Counted from the first letter of the stretch, positions 10,127 to 21,671 are shown. The stretch: DNA of 37,275 nucleotides from Antrodiella citrinella (GCA_004802725.1 SGPM01000273.1:1-37275), one strand, 5' to 3'. Translations and numbers: made by a program. The notes: generated from the letters alone by a model not told the origin.

Positions 10127-11480
10127 TTACAGCTTCGCGCTGACCTTCACTTTCCGTGCGTTCTGGGTAAGGATGGCCGCCGCATCGTTCACCATAGAGT
10201 CTACAATGGTCTTCGCAGAGGGGACGTCGTTGATGAGTGCTGAGACCCGTCCGATGAGGAACGTCCGTGCTTGGAGCGACTTCTCGGGGTGCTCCTTCAA
10301 GTCTTCATCATAGGGCAGGAGACCCCTCGACGTCAAGTCTTTGATCTCAGCCGCGCGATTGTTGTTCCTGCAAAATTGAGACTCATCAGACTGAATAGTG
10401 AAGTTCACGAGTGAGTGTACGCACCAGTCCTCGACGTATGGCGTCCTCCTCACACGCAGAGGTCGTCCAGTGTAGATCAACGTCGTGATCGCATCCTCGT
10501 ACCCCGCGCTCAACACCGCGTCCTTATGCGCCTTGGGCGCGCTCGCCTCTTGACTCGCTACGAACCGCGTACCGACCCACACAGCCTCCGCGCCCCACGA
10601 TAGGTTCGCAGCCAGCGACCGACCGTCGTAGACAGCGCCTGCGCCGATGACGTAGACGGGCTTGCCAGTCAGAGGAGATTTGTGGCCCTTCACGGCGTCC
10701 ACACATGCGGGGATGAGGATAGAGGCGGGAATGTCGCCTGTGTGTCCGCCTCCTTCACCGGCTTGAGCGCAGATCAGATCGACACCGGCCTCAAGGGCCT
10801 TGGCGACATGCTTGGGGTGACCAACCATCTGCACACGACATATTGAGCATATCTCTGGATGTATAAAGTGAAAGAAAGACGAGACGTACGTTCATGATGG
10901 GAATGCCAGCCTGGTGGAGCTTGTCCACAACGGCTTTTGGTGGTACACCGATGGCACAGACGAACAGTGATGCTTTCTCTTCGATGATCACATCAATGAG
11001 CTCGGGCAATTGACCTTTGGTGTAGTCATACTGCATAACAGAGAGAGAATCAGCATCACGTACGCCAGGGTCACGCGAAAGGGGCACGTACGTTGGTCTT
11101 GCGAGCTGATCCGCCAACCTGGGGGAGGAGCAAGTCGACACCGTATGGCGCGTTCTTGTCCTTCAAGTCCTTCTTCAGCTCGTGGATCTGACATATACGG
11201 TGTAAGCACAACATGGTCCCTAAGAGCATAAAATTCACATGCCTGTGACCGCAGAACTTTTGGTGTGTAGCCCACACCACCGATGACACCCAACCCTCCG
11301 GCATTGGTAACTGCAGCAGCAAGCTCGGGGCCCGCAGCAACATTCATACCTGTATGTCACCCGCCATGAGAACTGACATTCATTTCGAGCAGGAGAGCAG
11401 GAAAAGCGCTACGTACCAGCCAAGAGGATAGGGTGCTGGATCTTGAACAGGTCCGTGATAGGAGTAGAAATAACAGACAT
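10127..11480 (-). CDS. Nitronate monooxygenase (2-nitropropane dioxygenase family), copy B
   Basis: Minus-strand exons are 11480-11417, 11349-11243, 11187-11092, 11030-10890, 10828-10425 and 10367-10127 (64, 107, 96, 141, 404 and 241 nt), the same lengths as copy A, giving 350 residues. The family motifs are intact: NAGGLGVIGG, QVGGSARKTN, AGEGGGHTGD with the conserved His, GAGAVYDGR and SWGAEAVWVGTRF. The third exon can only be joined in frame if intron 2 begins GCATGT after CAG, a GC-AG intron, whereas copy A has GTACGT there. The C-terminus is KVKVSAKL, against KVDPKAKL in copy A. It should have the same flavin-dependent nitronate oxidation role. It closes the RING cluster on the right and lies tail to tail with RING gene 5 (242 bp apart). 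Confidence 0.94.
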
Positions 11481-11964
11481 ATTGGAATAGAGATGGTGAT
11501 GGTTCGAGGTCAAGGAGGCGGAGGAAGGGAATATCTCGAACTGAACTGTTACCCTCAGATATTTAACGGAGGAGTGGTTGGCCGAGGACCGGTTATATCG
11601 GTCCACCAGTCCTATCAGCGTTTATTTCGGCTCTACACGATCGCATCCGCGCAATCACATGCGGCGGGGACTCAATTTGGACTGCGAGAAAAGGAGGGAC
11701 TCATTGCAGTGAGGTGTACTAGGAACACAGCGACGCAGACATACTATAAAGATCGGTGTCGAGAAAATAAGGAATGTGTGAGTGCTAGCGCGTCCAGTGA
11801 TAGAATAACCAAGGGTTCATGGGAGGGAAGCAACGGAGCGAATGTGGGTGTAATGTATGTCAGTAGCTGTAGGAAAACATTGAGATGGGTATGTAGATGC
11901 GAGCGGTATAAGAACCAAAATGACGGTGAATGTCGAGTGGGTAAAGGAGGAGGATGTAGGATGT
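11481..11964. other. Intergenic region between NMO-B and the coiled-coil gene
   Basis: Both flanking genes are on the minus strand. The stretch must contain the NMO-B promoter and the 3' end of the coiled-coil gene. No gene or repeat is recognised in it. Confidence 0.5.
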
Positions 11965-13955
11965 CTATGACGGTGTCTCTGGCGCAGCTGGTACGCCAGT
12001 GGCGGGCACAGGTATTGACGATACAGAGTTCTGCACGCTGGCGCGCATCATACGGCGCAGCCTGGCCAGCTCGCCTGCCAGATGGCTGTGAAAGATGACG
12101 AATCAGCACATGCCACGCTGCGAGAAGAAAACCCACTGACTCGGCGGTCTTGGAGGCCTGCTCGTTGTCCTTGCCCGACTTGGCTACATCGTCTTTCATG
12201 CTCTCCAGCTCGACCTTGAAACTTTCCTCTATCTCCTTCAAGACCTTCTGATGCTCGACCAGGAGCTTCTTCACCTCAGTGCTCCCGCCCGACTCTTGAT
12301 CTTTCTTCACGTGCTCAGCAAGTTTTGCATATTTGCTCGCCGCCGCCGCCGTTTCCACCTTCACTTTCTCCTCCCGCTTGCGCATCTCCTCTCTCAGCGC
12401 CGCCGCGTCCGTCTTGAAACCCTCCACCAGTCCCTTCATGGAATCCCGTAGAGTGATGTATTCGCGTTCGGCCTTCAACGTGCGGGCGGAGGAATCTGTG
12501 AGAGAGGACTCCATATCGCGAATGGACTTTTTGGACGAAGTGGTCTCTTGCTTCAGTTGCGACTTAAGTGACACAACCTCCGCCTCAGCTCGACGCGCAC
12601 GGTCAAGGACCTAGCGGAATGAATCGTCAACAGGATGGCCGTTGCCGAATCGAACATCACTCACCTCCTGCAGCAACCTCTCTTTCCTCGCCACCACGTT
12701 GTTCAGCCCCTCGTTCTCCAGCCTCAACCGCTCCCTCACTTCCTTCAGATCCTCCGTCTGCCGCGTCAACTGACTGACCTGCCGTTGACTAAGCCTCAGC
12801 TGACCCTTCGTATTCTCCAACGCATTTTTTGCATTCAAAACCCCCGTCTGAAGATCCGCCAGGACTTTCGTAGTGTTACCCGGTGCGAAGGAAGAGCGTC
12901 GATTGGGAGACGTGGCAGACGGAGAGGAAAACGAGTTGGACGAAGCCCCGAGATGGACAGACTGGCTCCCGCCACCGTCCGAGTTTTCTTCCGCCAGCGT
13001 ACGAGCGTTTCCTATGTACACGACAGTTAGAGGTGAGATATCGTGGGAAAGGGCCGGTCACGACTCACCTACGGACGATACAGGTATCCCTGCGTGGTGG
13101 AGCACACATCAGTCCAACCTACACGTGCGAGACAGCTCATAAGCAGGGTGGTGGTTTACGTACTGCTTAATGTCCTGGTAGGACTAGCCGCCCGTTGCTT
13201 GCTTGGTGAACTCATGGGTATGCCCTCCCGGATGCCGTTCTCCTCGCCGAAATTCCTGCTTTCGCGTCGCGGAAGCGGCAGACTTGATTCTGGTCCGGCA
13301 AGGGTCTGCAGGACTTCGTAACTATTCCGGCGTGTGACACGACTGGTGCTTGCATGGTTGGTGTGGTTGGTGCCGAAGGCAGATGGCGGAGGAGACTCCA
13401 TAAATTCGTTGGGAGATGTGGGTGGCGATGTGAATACGCCTGATGGTAGAGGTCGGGGTCCGCGAAGGAGAGTGTTCTCTAGAGAGTGGAGTTGAGCTTG
13501 CTGGTGACGAATGTTGTGCTTGAGCGTGGACATTTGCGTGCGGAGAGCGACTTTTGGATTGTGAAAATAGTGGTCGGTAGAAATATGAATAACGATATAG
13601 GATCAGCAGAGGGCGGGTTGGTTAGCTTGATATGAAATTTCAGTAGTGTTGAGCATGAGGGAGAAGTTCGCAAAGAACGATACGTCCAGTTGTAAAGGGT
13701 GATTTCAGGAAAACGAGCACGATACAGTATCAGGATGAAAGGCAGTTGCCACCCTGCCGCTACGTGGTGTTCGTCGTGCTCCGTACTGTACTTGACAGAT
13801 CGTCAAGATAAACAAGATGGAGAACACCCACCTGATTCGTCCTGCAAGGTAACAATAGGGCTCGAGCGACCAGAGCGCACAGAGGACCGGGACGACGGAC
13901 GAGAGTTAGGACGGGGAGGCGACAAAGGAGAGTTGAGGTGGTGACCAAAAGACAT
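11965..13955 (-). CDS. Coiled-coil protein, possibly SHE3-like
   Basis: Minus-strand exons are 13955-13832, 13550-13164, 13089-13069 (a 21-nt microexon), 13011-12665, 12610-12141 and 12085-11965, giving 489 residues. The N-terminus is Ser/Pro/Arg-rich (PRPNSRPSSRSSVRSGRSSP). A short helix follows (VALRTQMSTLKHNIRHQQAQ, then LHSLENTLLRGPRPLP), then a low-complexity Ser/Pro region. From about residue 200 a long coiled coil runs to near the end (NVVARKERLLQEV, KLLVEHQKVLKEIEESFK), and the tail is PATGVPAAPETPS. The HNIRHQQAQLHSLENTLL stretch recalls fungal proteins annotated as SWI5-dependent HO expression protein 3, an mRNA-transport adaptor. That link is from memory and weak. It is head to head with the spindle pole gene. 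The first intron (281 nt) is unusually long and uses an AAG acceptor. Confidence 0.72.
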
Positions 13956-14336
13956 AGAAGTGAGCGGACGGGATCTTCGTGAGCGAGACAAGAGTCAAAT
14001 ATGTCGGTCGATGATGCAGTGTTCAACGTCGTTTGCCTCGGCGACGAGAGTACGCGACACACCGTTCGTGAACAGCGAAGAAGCAGTGCAGAAAGCGCGA
14101 CGCGCTCCATTTCTGGCAAGTGCGCCTTATTGCCTTTTTGTCTCCGTAGAACGGTCACGTGTGTGGTTCAAGTCGCGTCGCGTCACGCGTGGACCGCGTT
14201 TTGCCTTTCATTTTGCCTTTGTGTGTCCACCATTCTTCTCGTAAAGTCTTCGTAACTTCCAGATTTCGGATAAATCGTGTAAGTTGTATGTTTCTTGATG
14301 GTCAGATAAGGTGACACTTATTCTGCGTTCGACAGC
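13956..14336. promoter_or_regulatory. Divergent promoter of the two coiled-coil genes, with one MluI box
   Basis: This 381-bp region lies between two divergent ATGs (13955 minus, 14337 plus). ACGCGT occurs at 14185-14190, the core of the MluI cell-cycle box bound by MBF. The budding-yeast counterpart of the right-hand gene, SPC110, is known to be cell-cycle regulated, so the site is plausible. A single hexamer can also occur by chance. Confidence 0.45.
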
Positions 14337-17300
14337 ATGGCTGCAATGCTCGAGACCCCTTCTCGAGTATGGCGGCGGATACAAGACGTTGAAGGCCAAG
14401 ACATGCCATCTTTACCTTCCCTTCCTGCATTCGATGACTCGGGAGAACATGAGACAGAGACAACAGATGAAGACGAGGATATTCTGCCTGACTCCATGCC
14501 CCTCCAGTCGACTCCTGCACAGTCTGCATACCACAAGACAGCATCTACCATCAGACCCCCTTCGAGCACAAGTAGTACCGCACGTTTTGCGCGGTCCATC
14601 ATGTCACGTTCAAGCAAGTCCTCACTTACCTCCTCCAGAGGAAATAGCACTCGCCAGCAAAGCCTGCCCCCCGAGCCGAGCTTTGACATCAGCATGATTC
14701 CCCGCTTGCCCGACCCAAATGACCACGGAGATCTTGTGGATATACGAAGCAGTGATCAGGATTCGGAGAGGAGCGATGAGGGATCAGTGCCGGACGTGTA
14801 TTTGCCACCGGGAGTGATGGACGACGACGAGTTGGACATCACAGAAGCCCTAGCACCGGTCAGTCGCTCCAATTCACCAGCACCCGAGCCGACACCCAAG
14901 AAGAAATATGACTATTCGATGAGCCTGAAATCTGAACCCAGGGTAAGCAGACTGCTTTCATTGGATATGCATATCTTACTCTTATGTAGGCATCACCGTT
15001 TGACAAGCTACGCAACGTCTCCATCCGGCGGCCACCCGCAAGACCGCTGTCTAGGACCAGGACACCTTCATTGACGCATACCTTATCACCAAATTCGTCT
15101 CTTTCAAATTCGACACCACACAGCACTCGATCTTTCCAGTATCCTCGTTCTCAAAATGCGTCCCCTCTCCCGGCATTCTCCATTCCACTCCCTCGTTCCG
15201 CCACTGCCTCCCCTACCGCCGGATTCTCCCCACAAAGGGCCCGACAAGACAATAATAATGACCTCACATATCTCGATGAAGAGCTTGAACGGGATATGTC
15301 GATGGTGACAGAATCAGACCAAGGCGACGTGCAGCAGAGCGGACCAGAAGAGCACAGCGAACAGAGGGACCCCTCTACACATGATGAACGAGAGCCGACA
15401 TTCTCGTCGGATGAAGGATTGAGAACGAGAGACTCTAGTCGGCAAGATGGCACACCTGGCAGTATACATAGTCTGGTCCCTTCCCCTGCTCAACTCGCCT
15501 CCGCGTTTTCCTCTCCCGCACCTTCAATTACATTCACTCCCACTCCAGCTTTTCAACCTCGTCCGAGAGCGCGATTCGGAGCTCTTCCTCAGCCACAACT
15601 GAGCACAACTCCTCAGGACCCGCCTGATGAATCTCAGAGCGAGGGAGCGGAAGAAGTAATATGGCGGCCTGAGCAACATGACCAAAATAACCAAGATCAG
15701 CAGGAGCACGAACACGGAGAAGAAAGTGGTGCAGTCCCTCCTCAAACGCCTGTACCGGCGACCCCGTACGTTCACAAGCGATCCTTCCTGCTGTCCGTGA
15801 TCAACTCTACTGCTCGCCCGCGTATGAAATTCCCTCCCCACACCTCACCCACACGAAGATCAGCAGTACCGCAAACGAAGAGGAAATAGGAACCGAACCG
15901 ACGACGCCTGGGACAGCTCTTCGTCCCGCGGCCGCATTCGCAGGAGTCACGCCTCGTCCTCGTGGACCTGTCCGCCGACGTCTCTCTCACCCATTATCCC
16001 AGGCCTGGACAGGACGAGCTATCTCAGCAGCTGAGTCGGCTTCAGGGTCTGAAGCAACCAACGACGCGCTGGACGACCGCGCGTCCTTTATCTCGACAAC
16101 TTCCTCGCAGGATTTGACCACACATGCCCGAGCCAACGCGTCATTCGACCCAATTATGGGCCTAGGAGAACGTGGGGGACACGGTGTAGGTCGATTCAAC
16201 GCCGGCAAACTCAACTCATATCTGCATGGACTGAATCGAAAGTTACAGGAGGAGAACGAGGGACTGGTGGAGAGGCTGAGGGGTTATGAAGATAAGTTCG
16301 GTGAGATGGGCGAGGGAGAGGGGACGGAGAGTGAGGGGACTGGATCGGCGAATTCGGCTGCTGCTCAGCAACCAGCTGGGAGGAGGTTCAGTGGTGGAGG
16401 CAGACGAGTCAGCGCTGTCCCCCTGGGTCTCAACGACGTCGTGGAAGAGGCAGATGAAGTGTGGGGAGAGGAGAAGGCGGCGTTGGAGGAGATGATAGAC
16501 GAGTTGAAGGAGGCGTTGGAGAGGAGCAACGCGGAGAGGGACGAGGCAGATAAGATGTTGGAGGACGAGCGGGCAGAACGCGCTATGGATAAGGATAGGT
16601 GGCGAGAACGGATGGGTGAAGTTGAGAAAGGTGTTGAAGGGATCGTGCGGGAGCTGGAGAACAAGCAGCGAGAGGCTGAGCAAAGGGTTAAGGCGCTCGA
16701 AGGAGAGAAAGCTCTAGCGGTCAAGGGACTTGAGAGACAGCTCTCCGAGGTCGTCTCTGAGCGAGATGTCCTGGTTGGACGGCTGCAACAAACTGAATCC
16801 GCGCTGGAGGGTGGCAAAGGACTCGGAGCTGAACTGGATGCCGCAAACGAGAGGGTTTCCAAAGCCATGAGCGAACTCAAGTCAGCCAACCTCCAAATTC
16901 AGGACTTGGAGGACGAGGTGTCTCGCGCGTCCAACAAGTACGACAAGTTAGAGACAGAGCTCAGGGAGGAGCGGCGGCATACCAACGAACTGCAAACCGA
17001 GTTGGGTGCCGCACGGAATAAAGCCTCTCAGACCCTGCAGCGAGTAATTGCCCTCGAAGCCAACATCAAGTCCATCCAAGCCGAACTCGAGGAAAGCAAG
17101 GCCTACGTCGTGCAACTCGAGGATGAAGCTCATAGTATCGTTGAACGCGTCGAGATGCAGCAGGAAGAGCTCGCACAGTCCTCCGAGAAGTTGGAGGCCC
17201 TCGCGGAAGAGCTCAACCAAGAGAGGGAACGATCCAATCAGCTCGAGGCCGAAGCGGATCGAGCAGGCGAACTAGCCAGACAATTGGAAGACGCTCTTGA

Positions 17301-20068
17301 AGCTGCCGAGGAGAGGATGCACTCCGACGAAGAACAGGTGGTCGCCCTGAAGTCCAAAGTGGCCGCTTTGGAGCGTGAGTTGGATAAATCTCAGCCCACA
17401 CACTTCGGCATGGACAGTGATGCTCGAGCGGACATAGATGCTCTTGAGAACGAGCTCGGGGAGGCTAACAAGGAGATCTCCAGACTCACCACGCTTCTGA
17501 GTCAGTCTCCCGCACGGAAGGCTATCGAAAAAGCCAAAGACTCCAAAATCGAGTTGCTAGAGAAGGAGAAGGAAGACCTGCATGAGCGGCTGAGAAGTCT
17601 CAAGAACAACTCCATCGCTGCCATGACCACGCCCCACAAGTTGGCGAATGGGAGTGGTATTTCGCCGATGCATAGGCAGATTCTGGCTATGTCCTTTAGA
17701 AGCCCGAAGACACCAGGTGGTCCTATGAGAGATGTGAGTCCTTATGTTTTGCATTGGGAATACATAATCTGACTTTGTCATTCAGCTCTCATGGCTTCAG
17801 ACGACCATCAACGACCCCACTACCGCACCTCTCTTCCAAGAGATCGAGCGGCTCCAACAGGAACTTGACCGTGCGAATGAGAGCATCGACGAGAAACTTG
17901 ATCGTCTTGAGGATGCAGGACTCGGAGTGGTTAGCTTGACCAATCTGCTGGAGGACGCGAAGGGCAGGATCAGGACGTTGGAGAACCAGATCGATCGTCT
18001 TACTAGGCGTGAGGAAAGACAGCACCGTCGTCTTGAGAAGCTCCGCTGCCAGAAGTGTCGCATCAAAGTGGATCTTAAAGGCCTGACATCGAGCATTGGG
18101 GACGAAAGGTAACTCTTCTTCACTTCAGATCATTCATGTTGCTGACCTGTCATCGCTCTTAGCTCGATCTTAGAAGCCTCCACTATGAGTTTGCCAGAGG
18201 AACCACCCACACCACCGACCAAGACGAGCGAGAAGCTCCGCATCAACTTGCAAGCCGTGAACAGACAGCTAGCAGCCATGCAAGACCAATGGGAGGAGGA
18301 ACGCCACAAGCTGACAGGCGAGAATGCGGTCCTGCAAGACGCGACAAAACGTCTGAACGCGGAAGTTCGAAATGCCAAATCTGAACTCCAGCGATATGTG
18401 GAGACAGAGCGAGCTGGTGAAAGAGGCAAGGCTGCCATGCAAAGCGTAAGATTGCCCTTTCAATTGACTCGAAAAGTTAGTAACACCGCACTGTAGGAGC
18501 TTGACAGGGCGAGACGGACTGTCGGTGAACTTGAGTCCGAACTCAAGGAAGAGCGTGGCCGCCTACGTGAATTGATGACAGAGCAGAGCAAAGCTGAACG
18601 TCGGAAGGAACAAGTCGTACTGCAACTGCGTCGCACCGAATCGGTAAGTGAGCCGCTGTATTTCGGCTATTATTTGCTGACCTCGTTGCGTAGGACATGA
18701 CGGATGTGAAAGACCACTTGTTGAAGATGAAGCAAGAGAACCACACCTTGGAAGCCGAGCTTCGTGGTACGTGATAGTTGACTGTATCTCGAAGGCTCAG
18801 TTAACTAAACGCTATTACGCCATAGGCAATTCCAATATTGAGCAGAAAGCCCGGCATCTGGAGATGAAAGTGGCTGAGAACGCTGACACGATCGAACAAC
18901 TGCGTCAAGAACGCTCCTTACTCGTGGAAGACCACAAGAAGCTACAGAAGAGATACTCCGAAGTGTCTGAGGTAAGACTTACCCACCTTTGTCGTTTTAC
19001 CATGCTGACAATGGACACAGCATGTCAACAAGATACGGGAAGAACACGCAGCCTCCCAGACGTCCCACGACAATCGTCGTCACCAGCTCGATCTACAAGT
19101 GCTCGAAGTCGAAGATCTTCGTCGTGCACTGTCTCAACAGAGCTCCGAGCTACAACGCGCCGAAGAGGAGAACGCACGCATCAAATCTGAGAAGTCGGAC
19201 GTCGCGCGGACTGTGGCGAGCCTCGAAGCGGACCTGAGACGTGTCAAGCGGGATGCAGAGGCGTTCGGGGGGGATCTGAAGGCTTTGCGAGACCAGAAGG
19301 AGAGGCTGGAGAGGGAGAAAAAGGACGAGGAGGCGAAGGTCGAGAGGGCGCAGAAGCAGACGCAGTCGCAGATACGCATCTTGAAAGAGGAGCTGCAGGC
19401 GACGAAAGCTAGAGTCAGGGATACGGAAGCAGGATTGCAGAACCATGTTTGTGCGGCGTGAGTTCTTTCTTGTGGTTTAGTTCAAAGCGGAAACTGATAC
19501 AAATTGTGCAGCGACGAAAGTCAGTTGACGGTGCTGAGGCTGCAGCACAAGAACGAGTGCAAGGGACTGATCGTGCAGATCCGTTACCTCAAAGCCAAGT
19601 TCACACGCGAGTCAACATTGCGGTCCGACCTTGGGTTCCAGAAACGGTACCTGCTTGCTCTTCTGGCCCGTTGTGAGAGAACGTGAGTGTCCTCATTGTG
19701 CTAGAAGGTACATGGTCCTGACATTCGACGTAGCGAGACCAGGATTTTGGCTATCATAGCGACTATCGGATATCCAGCAACAGAACCTGTCCCGTCACGA
19801 CGGAAGACACGTACTTTGAAGAGCGTTGTGATGTCCGTGTTATTCGTTGGTCGTGCAAGGTATGTTTCCAATTGCATTCTGCGAACAAGTATCACTCCTG
19901 ACGGTCCATGCACATAGACGTGCAAGTGAAGCATGGAGAGAACAGTGTTCCTCTAAGGACGCTATCGCAGCCGCTCTGCAAGACGTTCGACGCCGACGAG
20001 TAGCCATCACGCCAAATCCCTCTGGGAATGGTAACGCTGTTGCTGGAAGCAGCAAAGACAGATCATGA
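14337..20068 (+). CDS. PCP1: Spindle pole body PACT-domain coiled-coil protein (Pcp1/Spc110/pericentrin type)
   Basis: Twelve exons: 14337-14942, 14990-15765, 15867-17733, 17786-18108, 18163-18445, 18497-18643, 18694-18766, 18826-18971, 19021-19457, 19512-19682, 19734-19859 and 19918-20068, giving 1701 residues. The first ~570 residues are Ser/Pro/acidic and disordered. Coiled coil starts with KLNSYLHGLNRKLQEENEGL near 575 and continues almost to the end, broken by SPKTPGGPMRD and a C-x2-C (RCQKC, ~1172). The C-terminus holds a PACT domain at about 1572-1660 (LIVQIRYLKAKFTRES, SDLGFQKRYLLALLARCE, then TLKSVVMSVLFVGRARRASEAW), which targets pericentrin-family proteins to centrosomes or spindle pole bodies and binds calmodulin. 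By family it should anchor gamma-tubulin complexes and nucleate spindle microtubules. Exon 3 has a CAGCAG tandem acceptor, so 15864 is an alternative start. It is longer than yeast Spc110, in line with Pcp1-type proteins. Confidence 0.86.
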
Positions 20069-20387
20069 TCACGATACAATAAATCCATTCCCGTCCCATC
20101 TCATTGAATGGACTCTCTTGCATTAACTTATCTCTCTCTGTACTTTGTGATATACCAAGATACTTTCGCACGTGTAATCATCTTAGACTGTCGTAGCTAA
20201 TTCCAGTCTCGACCTTCACTTCTTGCAATGTTGTATGTAGCAGCAGTATGAAAGACCAAGCGAGCAGTTCCAACACATTTGGACCTCACAAACGGCATAG
20301 GGACGGAGACTATGCGAATGATTATATGCACGTCGAAGGATCCTAGTCAAAGCTGGTCCAAGAAGAGAAGCACCATCGGCCAGTTCC
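20069..20387. other. Convergent intergenic region
   Basis: It contains the 3' ends of the PACT-domain gene (plus) and cardiolipin synthase (minus). No other structure is recognised. Confidence 0.6.
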
Positions 20388-21530
20388 CTATGATAGTGGG
20401 GGTGCAGGCGGCTTCTTATGTGATACGATACGTACCGCATCCTTACTGAATACGTATGACGCGCCGCTCCATACTGTTGTCGTCCCTACGATCCATCTTG
20501 GGTATAAAGATCAGAAATCACAATCAGCGAAGCAGATGAATGTACAGGAAACGCACTGGAAAGCGATTAACGGGACTCCCATTTCGAATGGGAGGAGCGG
20601 GCTGATGGTAGTGATACCCATGAGAAGCAGTTGTAGTGCGGTGTTGACCTGAGAGAGCTGGTAAGCGGGTGTAGACTGTATACAGGGATCTCATTCACAT
20701 ACCTTGCTGATCTGAGTTGGCCGGACCTCAGCAGACGGAATGGAAAAATCCCAATATCTTTGGAAGGTTTTCTGAGTTTGGTGTTAGCTTGTATTGCAGG
20801 GATGAAAAAGTATATTTTCTCACCGGACTCGGGAGCGACGTATATCGTATGTAGAACGCGGCCAGACTGAGCAATACATCCCTTCCGAGAATAATTACAG
20901 CTAGCGGTACTGTTCTCGCGGTATGTGAGCGTGCAATCGTCAGAGGGGATGTAAATGAACGTACCTGGTAGCATTCCATTCATCGCCAGAGTAATCGTCA
21001 GTGTTGTCATAAGCGTCTTATCTGCAGCAGGGTCCAGGATTGTCCCAAGCACCGACTGCATCTTAAACCTTCTCGCAAGCCACCCATCAGCCTTAGCACC
21101 CATTCCACGTCAGAACAAGTAGGACACCAAGAGCAAATGCGAACATACGAACAAGGTCTGTGAGACCTGCGTACACCAGGAGACTCGACGCCATGACAAA
21201 GTTGCCCTCGACTATACTCCAGCCTAAGACCGGACATGCGAGGATGCGCGAGATGGTCAACAGGTTCGGCAGGGTGTATATGTTTTCCCGAACGACTTTA
21301 GTAGGTTTCCTGTCTTCCTCAGGTTGTGGTGGGTCGGTGGGTGGCCGGTTGCGACTTTGGTTTGGGTCGGAAGAGTACGATCGTGTGACGACGACTTTCG
21401 GCAGCTGTGCAGCATATTTCAGCTTTGAGAAGCTAAAGGATAGTGATATTGGTGGATGACGAAGAGTTGGTCCGAAAAGTAATCTAGGCGACGTCCGTCG
21501 AGAGCATAGACGAGAAAGATTGACGAACAT
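20388..21530 (-). CDS. CRD1: Cardiolipin synthase (CDP-alcohol phosphatidyltransferase), mitochondrial
   Basis: Minus-strand exons are 21530-21153, 21091-20965, 20909-20824, 20771-20703, 20648-20557 and 20496-20388, giving 286 residues. It joins CDP-diacylglycerol and phosphatidylglycerol to make cardiolipin in the inner mitochondrial membrane. The CDP-alcohol phosphotransferase signature is complete across the first splice: D125, D128, G129, A132, R133, G142, D146, D150. Other support is the GRD in IILGRDVLL, the fungal block KTFQRYWDFSIPSAEVRPTQ, and several membrane helices (ALQLLLMGITTISPLLPF). The N-terminus MFVNLSRLCSRRTSPRLLF is Arg/Ser-rich with no acidic residue, as in a mitochondrial presequence. 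Intron 1 uses a GTTCGT donor and AAG acceptor, the only join that restores the signature. It shares a 141-bp divergent promoter with thymidylate synthase. Confidence 0.93.
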
Positions 21531-21612
21531 TGGAATTGAATATTGAAGTTGACTCGGACTCTCGGAGTGGCAGAAGAGGGAACTGGCGTTTAGTATACTG
21601 TGACCGTGACAG

Positions 21613-21644
21613 ACGCGTCCAGTAACGCGTTGATTGCGACGCGT
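21613..21644 (+). promoter_or_regulatory. Three MluI cell-cycle boxes upstream of thymidylate synthase
   Basis: ACGCGT occurs at 21613-21618, 21625-21630 and 21639-21644, within 32 bp and 28-59 bp upstream of the ATG at 21672. ACGCGT is the MCB bound by MBF (Mbp1-Swi6 type), which drives G1/S transcription. Yeast thymidylate synthase is a classic MCB gene. The cluster also lies within the short promoter shared with cardiolipin synthase. Confidence 0.75.
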
Positions 21645-21671
21645 CCGTTCAACTTGTTGAACACATCCTCC

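Noticed and set aside
12086..12136. Donor GTGGGT four bases downstream of the chosen GTCAGT in the coiled-coil gene
   Set aside because: It joins the last exon in a frame with random Arg/Pro/His-rich sequence. GTCAGT gives an amphipathic helix continuing the coiled coil and a short tail.
16243..16889. Long Ser/Leu-rich minus-strand frames opposite the PACT-domain gene
   Set aside because: They arise from the reverse complement of Glu/Lys-rich coiled-coil codons. The plus strand has the supported splice chain and PACT domain.
21600..21671. Upstream in-frame extension of thymidylate synthase from a GTG codon
   Set aside because: GTG is not a usual nuclear start in fungi, the extension covers the MCB elements, and ATG at 21672 gives the normal family length.
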